Assembly: GCF_011742925.1 (NCBI RefSeq)
Contig: NZ_WAEL01000004.1
Location: 248,001-312,000, forward strand
Length of the DNA stretch: 64,000 nucleotides
Source of the DNA: Fibrivirga algicola
GTDB lineage: Bacteria > Bacteroidota > Bacteroidia > Cytophagales > Spirosomataceae
Direction of reading: 5' to 3'
Shown here: positions 8,094 to 17,634 of the stretch, piece after piece
How positions within the stretch are numbered: the stretch's first letter is position 1
Layout of the letters: each line of letters starts with the position of its first letter
Translations under genes and position numbers: made by a program
Notes under the pieces: generated by a model
What the model saw: only the letters and a program-made list of their open reading frames with translations
The model's database searches: none
What the model was told of the DNA's origin: nothing

Positions 8094-10889
8094 TTAGAAC
8101 TTGATATTCAGGTTTGCGTTGAACATGGTACCCAACTGGCTGAACTGTGAGCCATTGTAGCCAAGGATATCATACCGGCCGCTGAAACCCAGGAAGCCCC
8201 GCAGCAGTGACTTGTCGGCCGGGTTGGCGATGGCTTTCTGCCCTTCGGCGTTCAGAGCGACCAGATCCCATTTGGGCAACACGTTGAGCAGGTTGTTCAC
8301 GTTTACAGTGGCCGATATTTTGCTCGTGAACGCGTAGCCCACACTCAGATCGGTCACTACCGCCGGGGTGAAAGTTGCTTTGATATTTTCCATCGCAGAC
8401 CCGCCGTTGTCTAGGTCCTGGAACGACGTTGAGCCAAAGAGCGTGTTGTACAGATTGACGTTCAATTTGCCCAGCGTGTATTCAACACCCAGGATCGACT
8501 TGTACTTTGGGCGGCTCTCGGTCAGCAGTGATTTGATCTGCGTATTCAGAATGCTTGACCCGGCGGCCTTGATCGCTGGTGGGTCAGCGGGCGTACCCAC
8601 GATCTCGTTATTCAACACAAAGTTACCGGCCAGACTGAAGCCCAACTTTCCGCTTCCAAGCACCAGGTTGCGATAGGCCACTACGTAATCGAGGCCCGAT
8701 GTATTGGTTTCGATACCGTTGATAAAGAATTGAACGGTCCGCACTCCCGCCTGACTTAAAATACCGCCCAGCGTACTGGTGGGGTCCGACGATGAGATGG
8801 ACGAACTATACACGATCCGGTCCGATACGTCGATGCTGTAATAGTCGAGCGTAACGCTGAAATTACGGCTTGGATTAATAGCGACACCCGCCGTGTAGTT
8901 CATTGACTTCTCAGGTTTCAGCGGTGGAATACCCAGTAACCGGGCCTGTGAACTGCGGTTGTTAAAGAGGCCCGACAGCTGAATGGTACCACCCACAAAA
9001 GCAGCCTGTACCGACTGGGCGTAAATCTGGTGCAGGGTAGGTGCCCGGAAACCGGTTGATGCCGAAGCGCGCAGAATGATTTTGTCGTCGGCCAGTTTAT
9101 AGCGTGAGGATAGCTTCCAGACGTTAGCATTTCCGAAATCGCTGTAGTTCTCGGTCCGGAAGGTACCGTTCAGCAAGAAATCTTTCGTCACATCATAGCT
9201 CAGGTCGACGTACGCACCGATGTTGAATCGCTGGTTCGACCCTGCGTTGAGTTGGTTGATACCGGGAAACGAGTTTGCCCCTTCGCCTTCATAAGAAGCA
9301 TCATCACCGGCCAGAATGGTGTATTTCTCCGAACGGGCTTCCATACCAAGCGCCAGGCCCAGCTTGTCAGTCACTTGTTTCGATACGTCGATGTTGCCTA
9401 CCAGATGCCCAAATTCATAGCCACCGGGCTTGAAACGGGTTGGACTGGCTTTACCAAGGGAACGGTTAACGGTGTTTTCAACCGTGTACGTCTGGTCGTT
9501 ATACCCGGTCGTCAGACTGACATCATGTCTCCAGCCATTGTTTTCACCCTTCACACCAACTGTGGCGTTGTAGTCGAGCAGGTTTCCTTCAAACGTTGGC
9601 TGGTAACCAACATACCCTCTGTACAGGGCAACATTATCTTCTGTTGGGAAGGCTAGCGTGGCCTGGGTCAGGTAGTTTTTGCCACCGTTGTCTGTCACAC
9701 TGTGGAGCAGCCCACGGTCCTGACGCCAGTAGGCGGGCCGGTAGTTGGCAAAGCTAGCTACACGCTTCACCACCATTGCTGCGTTGGCGTATAATTGACT
9801 TGTTCCGCCCAGTGATAAGCCTGTATTGATCAGGAACCGGCCCGCCGATGTTTCACCAGTACCATTCACGTTATTGGCCGTCGGAAAATCTTTCAGGTAC
9901 GTGGTGATCAGCGCATCCTGTGCGGGGCTGCCGCCGAATGTGGCAATCTCGGTGGGTACGTCGACGATACCCGACCGGATGGCGTTATTCTGCTGCTGCA
10001 GTTCGACGGTGTAGTTTACGAATCCTTTCCCATTTAGGTTACTGCCCCCATTCAAGCTAACGTTGTACATTCCCCCATCGCCCTTTGAGGTGATGCCGGT
10101 ATTTACATTCAGGCTGGTGTAATCGAATTTGTCTTTCAGAATGATGTTCATGACACCGGCAATTGCATCTGAACCATACTGTGCCGAGGCGCCGTCACGC
10201 AGAATTTCGACCCGCTTGATGGCCTGCTGAGGAATGGCCGAAATATCGACCCCTGTTTCACCGCGACCAGGCGAAAACTGTACGTAGAGCAGTGAACTCA
10301 GATTTTTGCGCTTTCCGTTGATCAGGATCAACGTCCGGCTCGGACCCATGTTGCGCAGCTCCCAGGGATCAAGCAGCGTGGTGGCGTCATTGACCGGGGT
10401 ATTTACCGTGTTGAACGAGGGCACCCGGTACTGCAGCGATTTGTCAAATGTAGGCTGGCCCGTAGTTCGCAAATCCGCCGCCGACAGGATGTCGACAGGC
10501 AGGGGTGAATCGACGACTGACCGTTGTGATGCCCGGCTACCGACTACCACTACTTCTGACAACACCGCAGCGGATGTCTCCAATTGCACATCGAGCACCA
10601 CGTCGCTTCCTGACACGGTAACGTCCTTTGTCAGTGCACCAAAACCGATGAATGAATAATTGATTTTGTAAGCTCCGTCGGCAACTTTGAGCGAATAATT
10701 ACCCGTTGCATCGGTCGAAACACCGTTGCTTGTACCTGCGATAACGACGGTTACGCCAACCAGGGGCTCATTTTTGTCGTCTTTAACGGTGCCTTTGATC
10801 GTCCGCTGAGCAAATGCACCGGCTGAAGCCAAAATTAAGAGAAGTACGGTGTTCAGTAGAAAACTACTGACTTTGTAGCATTTCAACAT
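8094..10889 (-). CDS. TonB-dependent outer-membrane receptor
   Basis: 931 residues. The signal peptide (about 1-27, ending AFAQ) is followed by a carboxypeptidase-regulatory-like domain (GTVKDDKNEPLVGVTVVIAG, about 32-110). The plug domain contains VVVVGSRASQRSVVDSPLPV and VEILRDGASAQYGSDAIAGV, and a 22-strand-type barrel ends in a terminal aromatic (NLNIKF). Family role: TonB-energised uptake of large or scarce solutes across the outer membrane. There is no SusD-like lipoprotein next to it, so the ligand could be a siderophore, cofactor, peptide or glycan. It is a single-gene unit with a 210-bp AT-rich upstream gap. The best -7 match there is TAGGTTTA, one base off. Confidence 0.93.
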   Translation of the reverse strand: MLKCYKVSSFLLNTVLLLILASAGAFAQRTIKGTVKDDKNEPLVGVTVVIAGTSNGVSTDATGNYSLKVADGAYKINYSFIGFGALTKDVTVSGSDVVLDVQLETSAAVLSEVVVVGSRASQRSVVDSPLPVDILSAADLRTTGQPTFDKSLQYRVPSFNTVNTPVNDATTLLDPWELRNMGPSRTLILINGKRKNLSSLLYVQFSPGRGETGVDISAIPQQAIKRVEILRDGASAQYGSDAIAGVMNIILKDKFDYTSLNVNTGITSKGDGGMYNVSLNGGSNLNGKGFVNYTVELQQQNNAIRSGIVDVPTEIATFGGSPAQDALITTYLKDFPTANNVNGTGETSAGRFLINTGLSLGGTSQLYANAAMVVKRVASFANYRPAYWRQDRGLLHSVTDNGGKNYLTQATLAFPTEDNVALYRGYVGYQPTFEGNLLDYNATVGVKGENNGWRHDVSLTTGYNDQTYTVENTVNRSLGKASPTRFKPGGYEFGHLVGNIDVSKQVTDKLGLALGMEARSEKYTILAGDDASYEGEGANSFPGINQLNAGSNQRFNIGAYVDLSYDVTKDFLLNGTFRTENYSDFGNANVWKLSSRYKLADDKIILRASASTGFRAPTLHQIYAQSVQAAFVGGTIQLSGLFNNRSSQARLLGIPPLKPEKSMNYTAGVAINPSRNFSVTLDYYSIDVSDRIVYSSSISSSDPTSTLGGILSQAGVRTVQFFINGIETNTSGLDYVVAYRNLVLGSGKLGFSLAGNFVLNNEIVGTPADPPAIKAAGSSILNTQIKSLLTESRPKYKSILGVEYTLGKLNVNLYNTLFGSTSFQDLDNGGSAMENIKATFTPAVVTDLSVGYAFTSKISATVNVNNLLNVLPKWDLVALNAEGQKAIANPADKSLLRGFLGFSGRYDILGYNGSQFSQLGTMFNANLNIKF

Positions 10890-11099
10890 AGATTATTTGG
10901 GTAAATGGTGAAACTGGAAAACAGTTAACTTTCCCTAAATAAGTCTACGAAACTTGATAAACCTATGCTTGTGCCGATAAAATCAGCTTAATAATAATTA
11001 AGTACAATTAACTATAAATTTAATACAACATGCGTGATGACTACTGGTAGTCACCCTATAGCCCGTGTATTAACTATACATATTTGATCGATTTGTGGG

Positions 11100-12338
11100 T
11101 TATTCATACCGTAACGCATCGATTGGGTCTAGTTTAGAGGCACGGACAGCGGGGTAGATACCAGAGAAAAGGCCAACGGCAATGCACACCACCAGGCCCA
11201 TACCCATCCAGAGCCAGGGCACAACAAACTTGCCACTGCCGCTGCTGACACCCATCGCAATGAGGTTGCCAATGGCCAGGCTCATCAGAATGCCTCCCAG
11301 TCCACCGAGGATGCAGATAACAATGGCCTCGATCAGAAATTGTTGCCGAATCAACGTTGGGGTTGCTCCCAGCGATTTCCGGATACCTATCTCGCGGGTA
11401 CGTTCCGTAACCGAAACGAGCATGATATTCATCAATGCAATGGCTGCCCCAAGCAGCGTAATAGCCCCGATACCGAAACCGCCCCAACGCAGATAGCCCG
11501 TTGTTTCTTCAATATCTTTGACAAGCGCATCAGCCTTTTCAACGTCGAATGAATCGGGTTGCCCCAGCCTATCCTGCCGGATCTGCCGCATCAGGCCAAT
11601 TGCCTCACCAACGGCCATATCCTGATCACCGATCTCGGTAACGGAAGCGGTAATATCAAACGTAAGCTGACGCTGCCCTGCCAACTGACGGGCATTTTCG
11701 AGGGGAATCAGCATGACTCGATCATCCCCCCCACCGGTTAGCGAGCCTTTCTTTTCCAGCACACCTACAATTCGAAACTGCCCGCCCGACACCCGAACCA
11801 CCTGATTGATGGGGTTGATTTTCCCCTTGAACAACGTACCTGCCAATTCACTGCCAATAAGCGCCACATTCAGCGAGTTGACCAGGTCATTGGCGTTGAT
11901 AGCTCTTCCCGTAGACACTTTATAATTTTTCACCGTCAGATAGGCATCGTCGATTCCGACGACCTGGACGTTTGGGTTGGTCTTGGTAGAGCCGTATTTC
12001 ACCTGACCCGCGCCATTAACGACAGATGATAGTGCAATAGTGGCCCCGTATTTGTAGCGACGACGGAAGGTGATGGCATCGTGGTAATCGATCGGTTCGT
12101 CTTTCTGAATGACCCGACCGCCAAAGCGACGTACCTCCTGACGGGCAACCACGCTGAACGTATTAGCGCCCAGGCCTTCGAAACTGCTGTTCAACGACAC
12201 CTGAATACCATCGATCGCCGTGAGGGTACCCACCAGCGAAGTGATGCCGATGGCAATGATGAGTGCAGTCAGAATGGTGCGGAGGCGATTGCTCAGAATA
12301 GAACGGATGCCTTCCCGGATATTTTCTAAGATGTTCAT
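11100..12338 (-). CDS. ABC transporter permease of the MacB/FtsX type
   Basis: 412 residues. TM1 at about 13-35 (LTALIIAIGITSLVGTLTAI) is followed by a large periplasmic MacB core domain (about 40-270), then three TM helices within the FtsX domain (about 285-405), including VTERTREIGIRKSLGATPTL, the conserved cytoplasmic loop. Family members work with an ATPase in peptide, lipoprotein or antibiotic export or in cell-envelope signalling. No ATPase or adaptor gene is adjacent, so the partner is encoded elsewhere. It ends about 210 bp upstream of the TonB receptor start, on the same strand, and is separated from it by AT-rich DNA. Confidence 0.92.
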   Translation of the reverse strand: MNILENIREGIRSILSNRLRTILTALIIAIGITSLVGTLTAIDGIQVSLNSSFEGLGANTFSVVARQEVRRFGGRVIQKDEPIDYHDAITFRRRYKYGATIALSSVVNGAGQVKYGSTKTNPNVQVVGIDDAYLTVKNYKVSTGRAINANDLVNSLNVALIGSELAGTLFKGKINPINQVVRVSGGQFRIVGVLEKKGSLTGGGDDRVMLIPLENARQLAGQRQLTFDITASVTEIGDQDMAVGEAIGLMRQIRQDRLGQPDSFDVEKADALVKDIEETTGYLRWGGFGIGAITLLGAAIALMNIMLVSVTERTREIGIRKSLGATPTLIRQQFLIEAIVICILGGLGGILMSLAIGNLIAMGVSSGSGKFVVPWLWMGMGLVVCIAVGLFSGIYPAVRASKLDPIDALRYE

Positions 12339-12533
12339 AAGCTAAAGGGCAAAAATGAGGTATACGACACAATGCTGGTGGTTGAGGAGACTTTATCCGC
12401 TTCAGGTACGTTAGCTACTCAGCCATGGTATATTGTGCCGTATCGGCAGACCGATAATACAGAGTTCATCGTACATTCGATACACATTTTCTTCGTTACA
12501 AAGCTACAACCTGACGCACTCGACATACAGCCA

Positions 12534-13808
12534 ATGAAACGCCTGCTGCTACCGCTTATCCTATTTCTACTGACCCTTCCGGGTGTGATCACGTCGGCTC
12601 TGGCATCGAAGATTCTGGTGCCAATGGACGACGCTCAGAAAAACCACCTGAAGGCCTACGGAATTGCATATTGGGTGCTTAAAACCCACGAAACTGAAAT
12701 CGACTGGTTGCTCAACTACCGGGGCGGCGCGTTCCTGCTTCCGCAGTCGCCTGCCTTCACCAACGAGATGCTGGTTCGGGGCGTCACCTATGAAGTGATT
12801 TCAGACGCCGACGCAGCGAACATTCTGGCTGAGATTGCTTCACCAAATGCCAATATGGACGCGGTGAAGTTGCAGAAGGCCCCTAAAGTGGCCGTGTATT
12901 CACCCAAGACCAAACAACCCTGGGATGATGCCGTAACGATGGTCATGGCCTATGCCGAAATCCCTTACGATGTCGTTTTCGACGAAGAAGTATTGAACGG
13001 CAAATTACCCGAATACGACTGGCTGCATTTACACCACGAAGACTTTACCGGCCAGTTTGGTAAGTTTTTCCATATGAAAGACCAGCCCTGGTACATTGCT
13101 CAGCGCCGCGAGGCCGAGCAGATCAGCCAGAAATTTGGTTATAGTAAGGTGCCGCAGATGAAGCTGGCCGTCGTAAAAAAAATCCGTGATTTCGCGCTGG
13201 GTGGCGGCTATATGTTTGCCATGTGCAACGCAACCGATACCTACGACATCGCGCTGGCAGCTCAGAATACCGATATCGTGGATTCTTTTTACGACGGCGA
13301 CCCGTATGATCCGCAATGCAACCGGAAGCTGGATTTCAGCCAGACCATGGCGTTCAAGGACTTTCAGGTGTACACCAACCCGTACATGATCGAGTTTTCG
13401 AACATCGACAACCAGCCGGAAGAAAGGGGACTGGCCGAGCATAATGATTATTTCACGCTCTTTCAGTTCTCAGCCAAATGGAATCCGATTCCAACGATGC
13501 TGACCCAGAATCACCAGGGAACGATCAAGGGCTTTATGGGACAAACCACGGCGTTTAAAAAGGCGTACCTGAAACCACAGGTCGATGTGCTGGCCGAGAA
13601 CCGTGCCGCCGGCGAAGCCCGCTACATTCACGCGCCCTATGGCAAAGGGTTCTTTACGTTCTACGGCGGGCACGATCCGGAAGACTACCGCCACGAAATT
13701 GGCGAGGAACCAACCGATCTGAACCTGCATCCCAATTCGGCTGGCTACCGCCTGATTCTAAATAATATCCTCTTCCCGGCGGCGAAAAAGAAGAAACAGA
13801 AAACATAG
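12534..13808 (+). CDS. Secreted protein of the family often labelled asparagine synthetase B
   Basis: 424 residues from the ATG at 12534. An in-frame ATG at 12372 is rejected because the later start gives a clean signal peptide (MKRLLLPLILFLLTLPGVIT, cleavage near ALAS). The protein lacks both a Cys2 glutaminase N-terminus and the ATP-pyrophosphatase SGGLDS motif of true asparagine synthetases, so the common label looks wrong. Visible conserved blocks are YDWLHLHHEDFTGQFGKFF (about 160-178), FALGGGYMFAMCNATDTYD and YIHAPYGKGFFTFYGGHDPE, which suggest a class I glutamine-amidotransferase-like Rossmann fold. The C-terminus is Lys-rich. Function unknown. Confidence 0.72.
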   Translation: MKRLLLPLILFLLTLPGVITSALASKILVPMDDAQKNHLKAYGIAYWVLKTHETEIDWLLNYRGGAFLLPQSPAFTNEMLVRGVTYEVISDADAANILAEIASPNANMDAVKLQKAPKVAVYSPKTKQPWDDAVTMVMAYAEIPYDVVFDEEVLNGKLPEYDWLHLHHEDFTGQFGKFFHMKDQPWYIAQRREAEQISQKFGYSKVPQMKLAVVKKIRDFALGGGYMFAMCNATDTYDIALAAQNTDIVDSFYDGDPYDPQCNRKLDFSQTMAFKDFQVYTNPYMIEFSNIDNQPEERGLAEHNDYFTLFQFSAKWNPIPTMLTQNHQGTIKGFMGQTTAFKKAYLKPQVDVLAENRAAGEARYIHAPYGKGFFTFYGGHDPEDYRHEIGEEPTDLNLHPNSAGYRLILNNILFPAAKKKKQKT

Positions 13809-13890
13809 GGCGGACTCGGTTTATCCGGCTTTTCAGGAAAATAATAAGCCTCGGTGCCTGGCACTGACATCTGTGTAGAGGTTCATCTGC

Positions 13891-13925
13891 TACATTAGCA
13901 GACTCACTGCCAGCCTGCTAATGTA
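13891..13925 (+). promoter_or_regulatory. Hairpin covering a start codon
   Basis: Arms TACATTAGCAG (13891-13901) and CTGCTAATGTA (13915-13925) are perfect reverse complements with a 13-nt loop. The right arm contains the ATG (13921-13923) of the next gene. If transcription starts upstream of the left arm, the RNA would fold over the start codon. Confidence 0.5.
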
Positions 13926-14430
13926 TACTGAAGTCCAGCAAAACAAAACCCGATGGGTTCTTCTGGTTTTAAGCGTAGCTGCGCTTACGATCTTTTTCAG
14001 TTATCTGTATAACCGATTTGCGCCAGTAGACCCCAATCCTTCTTTTACAATCGTCCTGTACCTGTCGGCCGGACTGATTTACTTGCTGGGCGTTAGTTTT
14101 ATGCTTTTTCAACGACTCGAGACCAGACTTGACAAGGAGGGTGTGCATTTCAAGGCACCACTTAGCTGGGCGAAGTGGCAACACATTGGCTGGCATGAAA
14201 TTGACCGTATTTTCGTTCGTGAATACGCCTTGTTCGGCGAGTACCCAAAAGGCATGATGGGGTTACGACAGGGCCCGGGTGGGTTTGCATACGCGCCACA
14301 ATACGGCCTTTTTGGGCTTCAGATAGAGAAGAAAACTGGGGGTAGCATTCTGCTGGGTACGCAGCGCCCTGACGAACTCAAGGCCTTTTTGTTGAACCGG
14401 TCGATAGCAAATCCCGTTTCTCCGGCATGA
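13921..14430 (+). CDS. Membrane protein with two TM helices and a PH-like cytosolic part
   Basis: 169 residues. TM1 about 12-30 (WVLLVLSVAALTIFFSYL), TM2 about 43-63, then a soluble region with VHFKAPLSWAKWQHIGWHEI and GGSILLGTQRPDELKAFL, the strand order of bacterial PH-like (YdbS/DUF-type) membrane proteins. No enzymatic motif. No ribosome-binding site is visible and the start codon lies in a hairpin arm. It overlaps the next 44-codon membrane-protein gene by 4 bp (ATGA), so they form a translationally coupled pair. The specific family was not recognised. Confidence 0.75.
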   Translation: MYTEVQQNKTRWVLLVLSVAALTIFFSYLYNRFAPVDPNPSFTIVLYLSAGLIYLLGVSFMLFQRLETRLDKEGVHFKAPLSWAKWQHIGWHEIDRIFVREYALFGEYPKGMMGLRQGPGGFAYAPQYGLFGLQIEKKTGGSILLGTQRPDELKAFLLNRSIANPVSPA

Positions 14431-14561
14431 GTGACACCAACAACAAATTCAAATTCTGGCTGAAGCGAATGGGCTGGGCTGGGTTCTTTTTCTTCCTGAT
14501 AAAAGGACTACTCTGGTTGCTGATCCCCTACCTGATTGCGAAAGGGTTTTGGTCAAACTAG
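14427..14561 (+). CDS. 44-residue single-span membrane protein
   Basis: A short gene starting on the ATGA overlap with the preceding stop codon (14427-14430). The product begins MSDTNNKFKFWLKRM, a basic cytoplasmic segment. It is followed by a very hydrophobic helix with GWAGFFFFLIKGLLWLLIPY and ends in AKGFWSN. The positive-inside pattern, coupling to the upstream membrane protein and clean start and stop make it a credible real gene. Function unknown. Confidence 0.7.
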   Translation: MSDTNNKFKFWLKRMGWAGFFFFLIKGLLWLLIPYLIAKGFWSN

Positions 14562-14725
14562 CGGTATCGGCACAGGTACGTCGATACCCGATTCAGCTTT
14601 GTTCGGCGGTTAGTTCGGCAATTATACCGGTTCAGGGTCAAGCACCTACCGCTCATTGAATTTTACTGGAAACAACTTCCGCTTTTTTGCATCTTTAGGG
14701 CATTGCTTTCAACGCTCCCTAACGT

Positions 14726-15955
14726 ATGCAATCAGCTCTGCCTTCCTCCTACTCTGTTTCCCGGCCAATCGCTACTGACTGGCGACTGGGCCTGCCCACC
14801 TACGCCTACGCCGTTGTTTTTGCCTCGTTCTGTATCATCATGGGTCTCCTTTGGGACATCATGTGGCACATGAGCATCGGCCGCGACGGGTTGTTCTCAG
14901 CTCCGCACGTTGTTATGTATGTGGGTGCGCTCGTGTCCGGGCTATTCTCAGGTTACCAGATACTGTCACTGACCCTCCGCAAAAATCACCCCGAGCGGGC
15001 CCGGTCTGTTAGGTTCTGGGGCATCTTCTACGGGTCGCTGGGGGCCATGTATTGCGTATGGGGGGCATTAGCCATGCTTACCTCGGCCCCGTTCGATGAT
15101 TGGTGGCACAACACCTACGGCCTCGATGTCCAGATTCTGACGCCGCCGCACACGATCTTGCTGGTTGGCATGATGATGGTTCAGTTCGGGGCGATCGTAG
15201 CCGTGTTGTCGCTGCAGAACCAGTCGGCAAGCCAATCGACCCCGCAACAGGCATCCCGTATTCGGTTACTTTTTGTGTTGTCAAGTGCGTTCATCCTGAG
15301 CGTTTTGTTTGTGCTCCTGTCCGAGAGCATGGGGCGCTACGAGTCGCATAACTCATCCTATTATGTAACGGGGGCCATCGCCTTCCCCTTTTTATTACTG
15401 GCTATTGGCCGGGCCGCGTCGGGCGATGCCTCGTTCAGGTACCCGATTACAGCCGTCACGGCGGTGTATATGCTGGCGATTGCCATACCAAGCTGGGTAT
15501 TGCCCCTTTTTCCTGCTGTACCGAAACTCGGCCCCGTAGCCAACCCGATCACCCATTACCAGGCCTTTATTTTTCCGCTCGTGCTGGTAATTCCCGGCTA
15601 CGCACTCGATCGGCTCATGAACCGATTTGCCGCCGGTCGCACTGACAAACCCCTCAACGACTGGTTGCTGGCGGCCTTAACGGGTACGGTGTTCATGCTG
15701 GTCTTACTGGCTGTTCAGTGGCCGTTTGGCGGGTTTCTGCACGAATCGCCGTATGCCCGTAACTGGTTCTTCATGAGCGACTCCTGGACCTACGATAGCG
15801 ACCCAAACTGGGAATACCGGTTTAAATTCAGTCCTCGGCTGCTGCAATCACCTGCCCAGTTTGCACTCGGGTTTGGGAAAGCAATCCTGATTGCCATTGT
15901 ATCTGCCCGCGTTGGCCTGCTCTGGGGCGGCTGGATGCGTCGTGTTGTTCGCTAA
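14726..15955 (+). CDS. Polytopic membrane protein with duplicated D-x2-WH...PH motif
   Basis: 409 residues with roughly nine or ten hydrophobic segments. Two related loop/helix motifs are visible: WDIMWHMSIGRDGLFSAPHV (about 43-62) and DDWWHNTYGLDVQILTPPHT (about 121-140). They share D, W-H, G-x-D and P-H positions, followed by a Val-Gly helix in each, and look like an internal duplication. The paired histidines could bind metal or haem; that is inference. It is followed after 20 bp by a secreted His-rich protein and was not assignable to a named family. The reading frame is clean and the start is the first ATG after a 160-bp gap. Confidence 0.8.
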   Translation: MQSALPSSYSVSRPIATDWRLGLPTYAYAVVFASFCIIMGLLWDIMWHMSIGRDGLFSAPHVVMYVGALVSGLFSGYQILSLTLRKNHPERARSVRFWGIFYGSLGAMYCVWGALAMLTSAPFDDWWHNTYGLDVQILTPPHTILLVGMMMVQFGAIVAVLSLQNQSASQSTPQQASRIRLLFVLSSAFILSVLFVLLSESMGRYESHNSSYYVTGAIAFPFLLLAIGRAASGDASFRYPITAVTAVYMLAIAIPSWVLPLFPAVPKLGPVANPITHYQAFIFPLVLVIPGYALDRLMNRFAAGRTDKPLNDWLLAALTGTVFMLVLLAVQWPFGGFLHESPYARNWFFMSDSWTYDSDPNWEYRFKFSPRLLQSPAQFALGFGKAILIAIVSARVGLLWGGWMRRVVR

Positions 15956-15975
15956 CTGATTCCAAACTTCCCAAC

Positions 15976-17622
15976 ATGAAACTCCGCCTCGTCTTTTTTA
16001 CCTTCCTTCTCCTTGCTCACTCCTTCATTGCCTCGGCTCATATCGGCAGCGCGGGGGTCATTGTGCAAAAGCAAGTGGGCAAGTATCAACTGCTGGTTAG
16101 TGTTCAGCCGCCCGACGTAGTTCCCGGAACGGCTCAGGTTACCGTTTTCGTGGAGAAAGGCAACCCGGCCAGCATTCAGGGCCGACCCGTTTATTTTTTT
16201 GAAGGTGATGAAGGCGCGCCCGAAGCCGATCCGCTAACGGCTGTTGGCACTAACCGGTTCGAGGGTGCCATCTGGTTGATGGAATCAGGCTCCACGAGTA
16301 TTCAGCTCACCCTGAACGGTCCGGATGGGAACGTAGACGTGGTGATACCGGTGTTGGCTACCTCGACCGCCACCCGCGAAATGCCCGCTGGCACGGGCGC
16401 TGGCCTAGCCGTGATGGGGCTGTTGCTGCTGGTGATGATGATTACCATTATCGGGGCTAGTAATGCCGATGGCGTTCTTGCTCCCGGCGCTCCCGTTCAT
16501 AAATCGTTTCAGCGGCGCCGGCTCATTGGTATGGCTGTAGGGGGCGTCGTTCTCCTGCTGGTCATGACCGGCGGCCGAATGTGGTGGAACAGTTGGGCTG
16601 ATCAGTACCGCACTTACCAGCTCTATAAAGCACCACCTCTGATTAGTAACGCCAGGCCAGAAAACGGGCAGGTGTTGCTGTCGATGCGACCAGATACTAC
16701 CGGCTTTGCCAATAACTGGCGCCGCCGTCGTGACTTCAACCTACTGGTACCCGATCATGGCAAGTTGATGCACACATTTCTGGTGAGGCTACCGGACCTG
16801 GATGCGTTTGCACACCTTCACCCCACCCGCCGCGACTCGCTGGACTTTGAAGCCCGGTTACCTAACCTGCCGGGTGGCCGCTACCTGCTGTATACAGATG
16901 TGGTGTACCGGTCGGGCTACGCCGAAACCCTGACCGACACCGTCGATATTCCCTCGCTAAAAGTTTCGGCCGCTCAGGCCAGCCTTCGCGTACTGGATGC
17001 CGACGACAGTTATCTGCTGACCGAACCTATGGGTGGCAAACCAGCGCAGTCAGGACCGTTAACGCTGGATCGTGACATGGCCGCCTGCGGAAAACCGGGT
17101 GCCAGCACAAAACTGGCTGATGGGTCGACCATGATCTGGACCGATAAACCCTCGCCAGTACTCGACGCCGGGCAACTGTACACGTTGAAATTTGCGGTAG
17201 CCGACCCGAAAGGGAAAGCCACGAAGCTGGAGCCTTACTTGGGCATGAGCGGTCACGCGGCTATCCTGCGTTCCGATGGGTCTGTTTACATCCACCTACA
17301 CCCGGTAGGTACGTACTCGATGGCCTCAGAAACCATGCTGGTCGATCGGATTGCCGATACGTCGCGGACGGTGCCCCGGCTAAATGGTGCCCGCTTCCGC
17401 GATAGCATCGATACGTACCTGAGTTCGCTAAAGACGAAGCCAATCTCCGAACAGTACGCGGCCCTGGCACCGGAAATGACCGGTATGAACCACACGCAAA
17501 CGACCAACAACATGGTCACGTTTCCGTACGCGTTTCCCAAAGCTGGTAATTACCGCATCTGGGTGCAGGTGAAACGCAACGGTAAGGTCCTCACCGGTGC
17601 CTTCGATACGGAGGTGAAATAA
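15976..17622 (+). CDS. Periplasmic/membrane protein with YtkA/FixH-like domain and HLHP motifs
   Basis: 548 residues. Signal peptide (about 1-21, ending ASAH), then a beta domain with VGKYQLLVSVQPPDVVPGTA resembling the YtkA/FixH fold. Two TM helices (about 140-158 and 178-195) lead to a second extracytoplasmic part carrying KLMHTFLVRLPDLDAFAHLH (about 257-276) and SGHAAILRSDGSVYIHLHPV (about 423-442), two similar His-rich blocks. These blocks occur in proteins of copper and heavy-metal gene neighbourhoods (general knowledge, not searched). Operon partner of the polytopic protein 20 bp upstream. Role in metal handling is inferred. Confidence 0.75.
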   Translation: MKLRLVFFTFLLLAHSFIASAHIGSAGVIVQKQVGKYQLLVSVQPPDVVPGTAQVTVFVEKGNPASIQGRPVYFFEGDEGAPEADPLTAVGTNRFEGAIWLMESGSTSIQLTLNGPDGNVDVVIPVLATSTATREMPAGTGAGLAVMGLLLLVMMITIIGASNADGVLAPGAPVHKSFQRRRLIGMAVGGVVLLLVMTGGRMWWNSWADQYRTYQLYKAPPLISNARPENGQVLLSMRPDTTGFANNWRRRRDFNLLVPDHGKLMHTFLVRLPDLDAFAHLHPTRRDSLDFEARLPNLPGGRYLLYTDVVYRSGYAETLTDTVDIPSLKVSAAQASLRVLDADDSYLLTEPMGGKPAQSGPLTLDRDMAACGKPGASTKLADGSTMIWTDKPSPVLDAGQLYTLKFAVADPKGKATKLEPYLGMSGHAAILRSDGSVYIHLHPVGTYSMASETMLVDRIADTSRTVPRLNGARFRDSIDTYLSSLKTKPISEQYAALAPEMTGMNHTQTTNNMVTFPYAFPKAGNYRIWVQVKRNGKVLTGAFDTEVK

Positions 17623-17634
17623 GTATGGGTTTGT

